A DNA stretch of 64,000 nt from Hoplostethus atlanticus (GCA_034670405.1 JAXDDX010000023.1:4424501-4488500), one strand, 5' to 3'. Shown: positions 26,675 through 37,781, numbered from the stretch's first letter. Program-made: numbers and translations. Notes: generated from the sequence alone by a model not told the origin.

Positions 26675-29134
26675 GTCAAGTTCAAGTTCAAGTTCAAGAA
26701 GTTTATTTGTCACATACACACACGGGGTGTGCAGTGAAATGTAAAAAGTGGCAATGCTCAACAGAAATGTGCAAAGGACAAAATAACAGGTTCACACTAT
26801 TTACAATAAAAAACCAACACAATATTTACAATATTACAGTAAGAGCTCTATATAAAAAACAACACAATATTTACAGTAAGAGCACTTTGGAAATAAAAAT
26901 ATAGTAAAAAAGGGAAATCGTATGTATGTAATATGATATAAATTATGTGTAGTCGTTACCTAAGTGTGTGAGTGTGTGTGTGTGCATAAGAGGGGCAGTG
27001 TGTGGGTCTTGGTGGGGGCCCTGGTGAGGTCGGAGTTCACAGTCCTGATGGCCTGAGGAAAGAAACTCCGTCTCAGTCTCTCTGTTTTGGCAGCGTGACT
27101 ACGGAGGCGCTTGCCTGACCGCAGCAGCTGAAACAGTCCGTTGTTGGGGTGGTGAGGATCCTTCATGATCCTGCAGGCTCTGGTTCTGCACCTCCTGGTG
27201 TATAAGTCCTGCAGGGTGGGGAGTGTAGTTCCAATAGTGCGTCCTCCGGGAGCGATCCTCCGGGAGACTTTAAATTTCCTCAGTTGCCTGAGGTGGTAAA
27301 GGCGCTGCCTCGCCTTTCTCACCAGAGTGTCAGTGTGTGTGGACCATGTGAGATCTTCGGTGATGTGGACTCCCAGGTATTTATACCTGCTCACCCTCTC
27401 CACAGTAGTCCCATTAATCCCCAATGGTGAGTACGTCCTCTGTTGTTGTGTCCTCTTAAAGTCCACAATCAGCTCCTTAGTTTTGGTGACATTCAAGAGG
27501 AGGCTGTTGTCCTGGCACCAGAGTGACAGATCAGCAACATCCTCCAGGTAGGCCTTCTCGTCGTTGTCGGAGATCAGGCCCACCACCACTGTGTCATACG
27601 CAAACTTGATGATGGAGTTGGAGCTGAACCTGGCCACACAGTCATGTGTGTACAGGGAGTACAGTAGGGGGCTGAGGACGCAACCCTGGGGGGATCCTGT
27701 GTTCAGGGTGAGGGGGTTGGAGGTGTGTCTACCCACCCTGACCACCTGGTGCCTGGTCGTCAGGAAGTCCAGGATCCAGGCACACAGGGGGGTGTTCAGT
27801 CCCAGCTCAATCAACTTGCCAGCCAGTCTGGTGGGGACTATGGTATTGAAAGCTGAACTATAATCAATGAACAGCAGTCTCACATAGCCCCCCTTCCGGC
27901 TGTCCAGATGAGAGAGTGTGGTGTGCAGTACCTGGGAGACAGCATCATCCGTGGATCTGTTTGGATGATAAGCAAACTGCAGCGGGTCCATGGAGCAGGG
28001 GAGGAAGGCGCAGATGTAGTCCTTTATCAGCCTCTCAAAGCATTTCATGATCACCGAGGTGAGGGCCACCGGTCGATAATCATTCAGGCATGCTGGAGAA
28101 GCATTCTTGGGCACAGGGACAATAGTGGATCTCTTGAAGCAGGCGGGGACCACAGACTCAGCCAGGGAGATGTTGAATATAGTGGTGAACACTGGAGCTA
28201 GCTGATTAGCACAGGTCTTCAGTACTCGCCCAGATATGTCATCTGGACCAGCAGCTTTCCTGGTGTTCACCCTCGTCAGAGCCCTCCTCACACTGTGCTC
28301 GGTCACAGAGAGCGTGTGTTCATCCCCAGCGGTAGAACTCACTTCGGCTGCGCTAACAGTGATGTTGTTAGCCGGCGAGCTAGCGCTGTTGTTGCTAGCC
28401 TCAAACCGTGCATAAAATGAGTTCAGGTCGTCCGCTAGGGATGCGTCGGCACTCACAATTGCGGGGGGTCTGCCCTGGTCGTCTGTTATAGTCCGTAGCC
28501 CCTGCCATAGGCGTCTGGTGTCGCGCTGCTCCATCTGCGACTCCACTCTGTCTTTATACCTCCTCTTGGCCTCCTTCACCGCCCTTCTCAGTCCATAGGA
28601 CGCTGCCTTGTGCTCGTCCATGTTGCCGGATACAAGACCGGAGTTATAGGCAGCAGTGCGGGCGTTCAAAGCGTCGCGGATGGATCTATCAACCCACGGT
28701 TTTTGGTTAGGAAAGGACCTAACTTCTACCGTGGGGACGATGGTGTCCACTAGCCTTGCTATGAAGCTCGTTACTACTTCCGTAAACTCGCTGACGTCCC
28801 TGGAACTGGATTGGAACATGTCCCAGTCGACGTCACACAGAGCGTCCTGTAGCTCAGCCTCTGATTGGTCAGACCACCGCTTTACGTCCCTCGTCACTAC
28901 CGCTTCCCGTGCTATCCTTTGTTTATACTCCGGTAGCAGGAAAATGGCGGCATGGTCTGATTTGCCGAACGGAGGGAGAGAGACAGCCTTGTAGCCTCTC
29001 TTGAATGGCGTATAGCAGTGGTCCAACGTTCTTTCCCCTCTGGTAGCACACGTAATGTGCTGATGAAAGTTCGGCATGACTTTTTTTAGGTTCGCCCTAT
29101 TAAAGTCCCCAGCCACCACCATAGCCGCGTCGGG
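26674..29134 (-). mobile_element. Inner LINE of nest, 5'-truncated
   Basis: Youngest of three nested LINEs, on the minus strand. The 3' end is at about 26675, with a short tandem tail (CTTGAA units on the minus strand, written TTCAAG on plus at about 26677-26698). It is preceded by an A/T-rich 3' untranslated region ending GTGACAAATAAACTTCTTGA. The 5' end at about 29134 falls inside the endonuclease domain, as expected for incomplete target-primed reverse transcription. It splits the plus-strand L2-like copy. No clear target-site duplication could be recognised at the junctions. Clade is inferred as L2/CR1-like from the protein and tail. Confidence 0.85.
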
Positions 29135-29137
29135 ATG
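26960..29137 (-). CDS. LINE ORF2 fragment: endonuclease remnant and reverse transcriptase
   Basis: This is a 725-codon uninterrupted frame of the inner LINE. The open frame formally extends to 29398, but the first 87 residues are antisense to the older L2-like copy and are not part of this protein. In order it has: an endonuclease remnant with AGDFN (about 29110-29100) and GKSDHA; a basic linker; RT with STIVPVPK and [10 protein letters not shown]; motif A FIDYSSAFNTI; motif B GSPQGCVLSPLLYS; motif C reading FAYD instead of FADD; a YKYLGV block; and a C-terminal TTLPTLQDLYTRR to RRSFFPQAIRT block. The first catalytic Asp of motif C is Tyr (codon TAT at 27598-27596), a one-base change expected to abolish activity. 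Between 'FKVSRRI' and 'GTTLPTLQ' about 40 residues usual in this family seem to be missing in frame. The N-terminal endonuclease residues are absent. Confidence 0.85.
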   Translation of the reverse strand, partial: HPDAAMVVAGDFNRANLKKVMPNFHQHITCATRGERTLDHCYTPFKRGYKAVSLPPFGKSDHAAIFLLPEYKQRIAREAVVTRDVKRWSDQSEAELQDALCDVDWDMFQSSSRDVSEFTEVVTSFIARLVDTIVPTVEVRSFPNQKPWVDRSIRDALNARTAAYNSGLVSGNMDEHKAASYGLRRAVKEAKRRYKDRVESQMEQRDTRRLWQGLRTITDDQGRPPAIVSADASLADDLNSFYARFEASNNSASSPANNITVSAAEVSSTAGDEHTLSVTEHSVRRALTRVNTRKAAGPDDISGRVLKTCANQLAPVFTTIFNISLAESVVPACFKRSTIVPVPKNASPACLNDYRPVALTSVIMKCFERLIKDYICAFLPCSMDPLQFAYHPNRSTDDAVSQVLHTTLSHLDSRKGGYVRLLFIDYSSAFNTIVPTRLAGKLIELGLNTPLCAWILDFLTTRHQVVRVGRHTSNPLTLNTGSPQGCVLSPLLYSLYTHDCVARFSSNSIIKFAYDTVVVGLISDNDEKAYLEDVADLSLWCQDNSLLLNVTKTKELIVDFKRTQQQRTYSPLGINGTTVERVSRYKYLGVHITEDLTWSTHTDTLVRKARQRLYHLRQLRKFKVSRRIAPGGRTIGTTLPTLQDLYTRRCRTRACRIMKDPHHPNNGLFQLLRSGKRLRSHAAKTERLRRSFFPQAIRTVNSDLTRAPTKTHTLPLLCTHTHSHT

Positions 29138-29590
29138 CTGAGATGCAGAGAAGGTTGTGACCTGCCGCCGCTTCAGGTCCTGTACGCCTCTAGGATCAGG
29201 AAGCGGGCTGGGAGCATCATGGCTGACCCTTCTCACCCTGGACACTCCCTTTTCGAACAAAAACAACCCCTGTGGCAGGAGGCTGTCTGTCAAGACCAAA
29301 AAACTTCCTGGCACTTGAACAGCTTCTTTCCCATGGCAGTGGGGCTCACAAACAAAGCCCCCTGACCACCCCCTCCCCACCCCCAGACACACACACACAC
29401 TTCATTATTTATTTATTTCATTGTATATATGTATATATTGTTTGATTGTTTGAGTTTTTTTATTTGATTGCTGTGCCTGTCTGTTTTTCAATACACCAAT
29501 GTCACCGAGTCAAATTCTTTGTATGTGCGAATGTACTTCGCCAATACATTTGATTCTGATTCTGATTCTGATTCTGATTCTGATTCTGAT
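29134..29590 (+). mobile_element. Middle LINE of nest (L2-like), 3' segment and tail
   Basis: Continuation of the plus-strand L2-like copy beyond the inner LINE. The frame at about 29150-29365 reads DLPPLQVLYASR, then ADPSHPGHSLFE and SFFPMAVGLTNKA. This is the usual C-terminal end that should follow 'RLQRIIQS' of the 5' segment. A 3' untranslated region follows (CCAATACATTTGATTCTGAT at its end) with about seven TGATTC units (29550-29590) as the tandem tail. Joining the two segments in order and orientation is what shows the split. Confidence 0.85.
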
Positions 29591-30215
29591 CTGAGGGGGA
29601 GGGATTACGCGTTGGTTTAGTGTCTGTATCAAATAAAAATTTCAGGTTATTATTTGCACTGATTAGCCTAGTCAGCTTAGCCTAGCAATTTACACTCTAG
29701 TTTTCTACAGGTTTGTTTAAGTGCACGAGTGTCGTAGGGAAACCATTGTGCTAATTTCTTAATACTGTGTTTTCTTGTGACTATCAGAGTGATCGAATCG
29801 CGTATGTTAAGTAGGGTGGAGTTTAGTTAATTAGTGAAGTGTTACAATATGACGAGAGAGCAGTGCCAGAATATTGGGCAGTCTTTCAGCGAATATCGAG
29901 ATGGTGGAAGCAATGATACGACGGCTGCTGTATGTATCATCACGCTTTCGACAAGGCCAGGTCAATTCCATCTGGAATTTAATGAGATAGTGATCAGATA
30001 AGGTGGGGACATAGGAGGAGACTACTAAATCAGAGACAGGAATGCCATGGGCCAAAACCAGGTCAAGGGTGTTGCCACCATGGTGGGTGGGTTATTGTAC
30101 AAATTGAGGCCAAGGGTATCAATAGGATCAGTGGTGTTATTCAGGTGAATGTTGAAATCACCGATGATAAGAATATTATCAGCTCGGGTCACTAAGTCCG
30201 AGATGAAATAAGAGA
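29591..30215 (-). mobile_element. Outer LINE of nest, 5' part (endonuclease)
   Basis: Minus-strand continuation of the oldest LINE of the nest. It begins at about 30215 with VTRADNILIIGDFNIHL, the GDFN core of the apurinic-type endonuclease. A frame (30055-29831) follows with AHGIPVSDLVVSSYVPTLSDHYLIKF, containing the SDH catalytic signature. The region 29830-29591 is a decayed linker. The RT half is on the other side of the nested insertions, at 24.88-23.74 kb. The first part of the endonuclease is missing (5' truncation). Confidence 0.75.
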
Positions 30216-30235
30216 ATTATTTAAAAAATACAGAT

Positions 30236-30275
30236 ACTAGAGGCATTTGCCTCTAGTCTGTGTACTAGAGGCATC
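30236..30275. repeat. Short palindrome CTAGAGGCA
   Basis: CTAGAGGCA, TT, TGCCTCTAG forms a perfect 9-bp hairpin with a 2-base loop. A third copy, CTAGAGGCA, follows at about 30266. It lies next to the 5' end of the outer LINE. Confidence 0.6.
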
Positions 30276-30326
30276 GAAACATCTTGTAACACTGCATCAC
30301 TTTGATGTTTAAAGTAATGTAATGTG

Positions 30327-30328
<2 letters not shown>

Positions 30329-30374
<46 letters not shown>
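30329..30374. repeat. (GT)n microsatellite
   Basis: About 22 GT units with one AT interruption at the end. Confidence 0.95.
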
Positions 30375-30381
<7 letters not shown>

Positions 30382-32310
30382 TGAGAAAACATCTTGTGAA
30401 GCTTGTGAAGTAGCTCTACGTACTTCTATAAATAAAGAGAAAAGCAGCTAAAGTATCCATCGGCAGATATAGAATATCAACCTTATATCAACCATAATAT
30501 CATCCTTGGCAATGCCCTCTCAACCATCCTCTAATTTGATCCAAATAATCACACTCTGACACACACAGTTCCCCCTCTAGCTTGTTCCAAAGTGCTTTCC
30601 AAAACACTTTGCAAGGTGACTGTCCTTATGTATCACGTCTGGTGCATGCATGGTTTTACTCAAAGCTTCACCTAGCCATGAACTACCATTCTGCTCTCAG
30701 CAGTTGGTTACCTTTGAGTGTCCTTGCTGAGGCTATAGTCCTGTCACTGATGAGAGCGAGGGGGACAATGGGTAAATCCTCCACATCCAAAGTGGATTAT
30801 GGGGGCCCCACTCCCTTGGTGCACTGCCTGTGTCTGGCCACCTTTGTGAAGGGGCCAACAGGGAAATAGAATGAAGAAAAGGACAACAGATGTGTAAGGA
30901 GGTGTGTGTGCACAAATTTGTGAGTGTGTGAGAGAGCAAGAGAGAGGGAGAGAGAAACGGAAATGATGTTTGTTTACCTGAAAATGGAGGAGGAGGAAGG
31001 AGATGGTGTTTTGCTCTTTGTGTTCCAAAGAGACATGGCCAGTCAGATACTTGAGCAGAATAGGAGAGAAAAAGAGCGAGGGAACAAGTGTGAGTGTTTG
31101 AAAAAAAAAAAAGGATAGAGAGAGAAAGAAAAACAAACAAATTAGATTAAAAGAGATGGATGTGCAGGTTTATGAGATTAGACAGTGTGACAAAAGCAAG
31201 ATGTTGGGTGGGTTAAGAGAAAGAGAGGGGAAAAATGAGTAGGAGAGAATGAGAGCAGATCAGACACAGAGATGACAGAGGAGTGGCTGATGAGCTGCAG
31301 AAACAGACTTGTGTGGCCTGCAGTACAACTGTTAGATCTTTCTCAGAGTGGCTGCCTCAGACAGCTGAGTGGCAGAAAGTGTGTCTGGAGAGCTAGGCTA
31401 ATGTTGCTTCAATGAGTAATGGTGCCCCTGCTGCATTCAGGGCCTCTGGTTGGCATTACTGTTAGCATAAGCGATGCCATGGCAAACCAAAACAGCCACA
31501 ATAGAGGGTCAGCTCATACATGGGCAAACAAGGCCTGCAGTCAAACTCCATTGTGAAGATCTACACTAGTCACTAACTGCTGCTCAGTCAGTAGGCTTGT
31601 TTTTCTCCTCAGATGGCCCTCAAGCTAGTACCAATGGTTGGCGACAAACCACTATTCATAATAGGAAAAGAAAAGTTACTTACAACTTTGAAAAAAGGAC
31701 ACAGTAATTGGTGAAAACCTGAAAACTTAAGTATAATGTAGTATACACAAAGTGCACCTTTCATGAATCATATTGTAGTACATAATAGTACTTAGGATAT
31801 AAGGAATACAACATTTCCTTAAACCTCTGCATATTGCTTTAGACTTTATATCTGTAGTCAAGGCTGCACAGTGTTTTCGAACTGACGTTGAGAAACAACC
31901 AAGAAAATGTTCTTCTCGCTCTTGTTTATGCTGTTTGTAATATTACTCTGGGAAAATTGGCCTCATTACAGCCCCAGCTTCATGAATATGACAGACACAT
32001 TTATTATGGCTGTAGGCTACCAATTATGCTTCAGGCTCCACATTGTGTCCCAGTTGATAGGCTGTTTCATTTGATTTCTGGGTGTCCTTGTCATACAAAT
32101 AAGAGAGCTGTAATAGTATTGATTGAGGTGGTCTGAATCTCACACGCATGTACAGAATTATACTGTGCGTACATGTGCCATACACATGTATGCACATATC
32201 GTCATCATGCTCCCATACCCACATAGAGTATACATACATACAGACACGCACACACCACATATCAGACCTCTGGCTAATGATTAATGAGCCCATTGTAATA
32301 GGCCGTGGTT
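30375..32310. other. Gene-free stretch, partly purine-rich
   Basis: No gene was found. A purine-rich tract (GAGAGA, GGAGAG words) runs at about 30905-31270. It produces Leu/Phe/Ser-rich open frames on the minus strand that are not credible proteins. Confidence 0.55.
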
Positions 32311-32520
32311 ACATCTGTCTTTTCAATGCGATCTCGGTCATCCTATCACGCCAGGCTGTATGAAGTGACAGGTGTAGACGCACAGAGGTCGCTTTGTGCT
32401 CGCATTGTGTTCGGATCAGCCAGGCCACCTCGCGAGGTGGACGAGATCGCTTTGTGTTCGGAACTCTGAATAGTCTAGATGCAATCAGGCACCTCAAAAC
32501 GCATACAGCGGGGACACGTC
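32310..32520. mobile_element. DNA-transposon scrap with 16-bp palindrome
   Basis: The segment contains GACAGGTGTAGACGCACAGA and two related words, TCGCTTTGTGCTCG and TCGCTTTGTGTTCG, on either side of the perfect palindrome CCACCTCGCGAGGTGG (32425-32440). Such an arrangement is familiar to me from non-autonomous fish DNA elements, but I cannot place it in a family or define its ends. It is CpG-rich compared with its surroundings. Confidence 0.35.
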
Positions 32521-32542
32521 ATCAAATCACGCCCATTTCCCT

Positions 32543-32818
32543 GCTGGGGAGATCTGCGAGAAGGGCCCGGCGCGTGTCCAGAGTCGCCGCCGCCAACCAC
32601 CGTACCCGATCCCCTCCACCGGCCCACCTTCCGACACGGCCTGCGGACACCGTCCCGCGAAAACCCCCACCGCACCACGCACGAGGCGCAGCGGACGAGG
32701 ACCCCGCAAGACGGGCCGCAGACCGCCCTTCCAGCGGCGAAGAGAGGAGGGCGACGGGGCGACTGCTCCCCCAGCCGCGGCTCGAGCCCAGCCCCGCTTC
32801 GCACCCCAGCCCGACAAT
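32543..32818 (-). pseudogene. 28S rRNA fragment (expansion segment 27 region)
   Basis: On the minus strand, starting at 32818, the sequence begins GTCGGGCTGGGGTGCGAAGC and continues GGGGCTGGGCTCG..CCGCGGCTGG. It ends (about 32600-32543) with GACTCTGGACACGCGCCGGG, CCCTTCTCG and GATCTCCCCAGC. These are the conserved flanks of the large GC-rich expansion segment 27 of vertebrate 28S rRNA, with a GC-rich variable region between them. Only about 276 bases are present, with no 28S core on either side, so it is an isolated insertion rather than an rDNA unit. Mismatches in the conserved flanks suggest a non-functional copy. The surrounding DNA is ordinary AT-rich sequence. Open frames on both strands here (up to 173 codons) result from high GC content. 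Confidence 0.75.
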
Positions 32819-32989
32819 GAATGAGCACATTGTGCGCCGATGCTGTTGTCTCCTCAATAGCAAATGCCTTGTACGGGCCCTACCGCGACTACACACAATT
32901 CTTAACATAAAGTAAAGGAGCATAATCTCCTGCACACCCAGCACCATTTTCAGGGATTGTTGTTATGGTTATTTAAATACTGCGCGGGA

Positions 32990-35900
32990 ACCGGAAATCC
33001 GAACATATATCATTCCAATCAAGTAGAGACATGGGCTGCTGAAGTCACAAATCAGTCCAGGGTCTGTGGCACATATCCAACATCCATCACGGATGTAGAC
33101 AGAGGAAGACAAGAAAAAGGACCAACAACTAGGTAGCATCTCATATGTAACAACCATTAATGCAACTCTTAATACCTATCCTCTTCCTCACATGTTCAAG
33201 ATTTTGAACCATGCAGAATCCTGATCACAATGCAGTCAATGCACAATGCATGCACTTCAAAATCTGGTTGCAATGTCAGCAACACTTGATTTTTATGCAA
33301 CTAGACCGGTCACTTCCAGATGTAATTATATCTAAGAAGACCTAACAAGAGTAACAGTAGCTGTAAAATGATAGCTGTGGTCTTTTAAGAGCCGCTGTTC
33401 TCAGTGAATAATTATCAGACTGATGCTCCTACTCTTAAGACGTTGACATCTGTCAAAGAAGTGGGGAGCATTGTTTTTTGCATCATCATCAGGTGTCTAC
33501 ACTTTACTACTATACTATACTATACTATACTATACTATAACTTACAGCAGTAGTCTCAGAAAAGGAATTCAGAAAATGTACTCTTTTCACTTGTACAAGC
33601 ATCTGTTAGGGGAGATAGGCTTATTTTTGTAAAGGCAGAGAGTTTGTTTCATGGCATACTGTATGTTCTAAACATCATTTCTCAGTATGTGACTTATTTT
33701 AAAAGACAAAACAATACTTTAGAGCATTATCTATGTAATATAATTATGGTTTTATGCTATTACCAAACAGTATCCAAAAGACTGCCATTTCTTGTAAATG
33801 GAAAAATGTTCCTGCTGACTCTTGATATGGTTCCTGGAGTTTTACTGCTTCAGGAAGCATTTTCCTAATCTGAAGCTATGATCCTTAATTCAAATGTTTA
33901 TCTTTAAAGATGTGCCAATTTGCCTATCTTAAAAGGTAATTGATTTTCCAAACAAAGGAGAAGGCTGGATAATAACATTTTCTTCATTTAATTATCAAGA
34001 CAATACATAATTTTGAAGACAATGGAGTACATTAAGAAAATACTCTGCATTTATTTTATTTATTTGCACATTCACAAACCATGTAAACCATTTTAGCATG
34101 TTCTGTATTAGAGTCACATTATGATATAAAGTAAGTAAGTGGTCTCTATGTCACAATTACCAAGGCTAATGTGCCCACTTTGTTGATTTCTTTCTCTCTG
34201 AGCCTGGTCTTCACTGTCTTCAAAGGCGGACTCTCCAGTCCCTCCAATAAGGTACATATGGACCTTTGTTTTTCTCCAACGTAAAGTATCTTAGTCAGTG
34301 ACACTCAGTCTTCATTTGATTCTTTTGTTGGCATTGTGAAGGGGACTAGTGATTCAGTGCTAACTAGACAGTGGCCTGCTTGAGGTTGATGCTAGATTTC
34401 TTGAAATGGGAATTAGTTTATAGGCTACTGGCAGGAAGGTAGCACGCCTTGACCTTGTCCAGATTGAACTTTGATGGATCTGCAAGGCATTTGGATGGAT
34501 CGCGGCTGTCAAGACAGAGAAAAGGATGAGGCTGTGGGAGGCAGAAATTGTTGTCCTTTGTACAAGCAAGCTAATAAATCTCTGAGAGCTTTTCTTTATT
34601 TAGACCTCAAAGTGATCAGGACAGAACCATCAGTGTACTTGATATTAAATAGTTTGAAAGTAACATGAGTACAGTATGTTGTTGTATGTATGTTGTGTTG
34701 TTGCATGGTTGATGGGGCATGTTTTGTCATGCAGACACATGCACATTGTTGCCTGCAGAGCACTTAGTGCTGATGGAATATGCCCCCAGTGCTGGGCATC
34801 GTGAGTGCCCTGAGGTACACCACTGGACCAATGATTTCACACTGGATTAATTTCATTCTGAGCACAGATTTCTTTTGAGATACGTCCAAAGGAGCACACT
34901 GCCACTTTCAGAAAAGTATTATAGATTTCTCTTTTTCAAGAAATCAATGCTCTGTGAAACTGGGGGCTTGTTAAACTTAAAAACTTTAAAATTAAGTATT
35001 ATTGCAATATTTAGAGAAGGGTTTAAGGAAAACAAGAATGAGGTTTTGAGCGGACTTGACTTGGCTATGGCTTTGTAACCTTTGGTTGTTAAATGACAGT
35101 GATAGTGCCTACTTGGTTTTTATACTTGAGAAAACAAATCGATATTCTCTCTGCAGCTGTTGTTTTTGTGATTTTTTGCTTCACTGATTTGCTCGACTTT
35201 AGGGCTAGGAAAAAGTGAACCATACATTCAGAGCATATGGTGAATAGTTTTTACTCTGTGAAAAAAACACGTTTCATAAATTTTTGAACAAATATTGATT
35301 GGATCAATATTAGTCTGACCTCAAAATAAAACCACACTGTAGAAAGTGATCAGTGATATATAGACATGTATTGCAGACCTTAAGGCCGGTAGCTGACTTT
35401 GGGTTTAGGCAACCCAGGGAGAGGACATCAGTTAACATGTGACCCATGGCCCGGCAAGGACAGGAGACAATTTAATGAAAGTTCTTCAAAAGCACTTTAA
35501 CAGCAGTCCTTTCATATTGAAGGAAAACACATACATGTATTTTCACAATTAAATCATTGATTTTTTTTCTTGCTGTATTTAATTTTTTTATGTGATAATT
35601 TATAACTCTGATAACTCCGAACTCATAGTAAGGTTAGTAAGGCTAGTCACTGTGACCAGCATATGACCAGCATGTTATGTTTGACATTATGTAATCAAAT
35701 GTGTGATAAATGACTCAACTGGAAATGCTTTTTGTCAAAGTTATGTACATGGCACACCCACTTTTCATTTACATAGTGAGACACAAGGCAATTAAGGTTA
35801 AGTGCCTCACTGCCAGTCCTGTTGTCCACTCATGGGATCTCAACCAGCAATTCACACAGTTAATCGATCACCCCGATGTTCCAGGTAATATTGTTGATTG

Positions 35901-37770
35901 CTGTTGATGGTGTGTGTGTAATTGCGTTTCTACAAATGAATGGGCATGAAATAACACCATACGCCATATTTCACATTTCATTTCATTTAGTGGTGAATTA
36001 CATAGACTGTGACATATAGTGAAAAGTGGCATTGTGATTCAGTGAACACAGGGTTGCTATTTTGAACATTTTGCATATGAAAAGTGTTTGAAGTGCAGAC
36101 ATGTAGATAATTTCATTTGAATTGCAAATTGTGATAAATAAAGGTAAATATGTACATTCTAAGTATGCAGGTTCTTCCCAACTTAGATAAAGTGTGTGCA
36201 TTCCTCTGACATAGCTGATGTTAAGCATTTCAATATGTTAGACAGAAAGGGAAAAGCTGAAGGAGCATTTATGTAATTATGCAGGAGAATAAGCTCACCA
36301 GATATTTTTTTCATTAATACCCAGGTGAGTTTACTGTCAACATGCATAGTTTACGCTTTTTTTGGTTTGCAGAGAGATACCCAATTAGACAGTAATGATT
36401 GCTGATGACATTCACAATGGCATTATAGTTATTTGGTTGATATTAGACATACAGGTTTAATCAACTATTATTGAACTGTTTTTAAAGTGTTCACTATTAA
36501 ATGCCAGAGAGACATTGTCCCCCTCAAGCTCTGATTCGCTTTAGTCAGCCCACTCTATTTGCCGTTGTCTCTCATGAGAGCCAAACTATTGCATTTCATT
36601 CATGTGATGAATTGCTGATGGTATTATGTTTTGCTATCATACATCTAGGGAGACTGGTTGCTAATTCATCTTCAGCTCACAACAACAGCAATCCACTTGG
36701 GTTGTTTATCATAGAGAGAACAATGATTGGTGTTAAGCAGTAATCCCATAATACTTTGCAAAAACACAACATTGGTAAAGACAAGCTTTTGATGTGATTT
36801 CAATCAGTAATATTCAGTAATATTGGCAAAATTATTAACAGAATGCCCTGCTATTCTTTATGTAAGAAAAGGGTTTGTTATGAAGACATTTGCACCATAA
36901 AATGTACAGTAGGTTGCAGTGTTCATTTTCAGGGTAGGCCACTATAATTTAGTGTACGAATTAATAGGAATTAAGAGTTAACTATAGGTTCTGGACTGAC
37001 ATTGTTTACACAAGCCTCTGGGAACTCCTAATAGGCTAATAGCCATTTTTACCACATTTTTAATATGCATGGACCTTCAAGTCTTAGCCTGGGCTAAATT
37101 AAATCATGTTCATACTGATGGCATAGATGGATGGCTTATCCATGGTGCGTATGGCCATGTATCTCTGACACTGCTTTTCCATTTGCAGTAATATTGCAGT
37201 CTTTCCACTCCATGACCAGGGATACTCTTACCATAAATGATTTTCTTGTAGATTTCTTCGTCTTGTTCTAATTTAAAATTGATGACATTGTAATTTATGG
37301 TGAAGAGACAATCATGTGTATCACAGCTGTATCTAGCAGGCTAGGGCCAAGACTGCAATTCGGCAGGGGAATTTTTCTCTCACGGGAGGTCTTTGTCACA
37401 TTAATTTGCATAGAGCAGTAAGCTGAAGCATTTGATTGGCTTTAATGAAGTCGCAGTGCTCATGCAAGTTTTTTTTATCTTGTTTTTAGAATGCTAATGC
37501 TAATTTCACTGTAACTGTCTGCTCTATCTGTCCTAATAATTATGATGTCTTACCACGTAATATTTGGTTCATACTGAGATACTGTACTACAAGCCTACTG
37601 TATGGTTAATTCTACTATGCTTCATTTTTGGAATGTCTGATAGTTTGTACTGTAGTTGGATCAGATTACTTTCCCAACTGAATGCAGGAAGTACATAAAA
37701 CTTATGCTTTGGAATCTGACAACAACAGTGTAGTGTTGCATGCCAGCATTCAGGCTATGTGGTCCTGCTT
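32990..37770. other. Gene-free AT-rich stretch
   Basis: No coding exon or mobile element was recognised. A (TATAC)n run lies at 33508-33539. Segments around 36490-36760 and 37360-37500 are low in simple sequence and rich in homeodomain-type words (ATTTGCAT, TTAATG, CTAATTCAT). They could be conserved regulatory elements, but this is inference from composition. Confidence 0.5.
33508..33539. repeat. (TATAC)n pentanucleotide array
   Basis: Six perfect TATAC units. Confidence 0.95.
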
Positions 37771-37781
37771 TCTCTCTGTCT

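Noticed and set aside
29138-29398. N-terminal 87 residues of the 812-codon frame taken as part of the LINE protein
   Set aside because: They are antisense to the C-terminal end and 3' untranslated region of the older plus-strand L2-like copy; the inner LINE begins at about 29134.
32394-32947. Several overlapping frames of 96-173 codons on both strands as genes
   Set aside because: They lie over the GC-rich 28S rRNA fragment, where stops are rare by composition; none has a protein-family signature.
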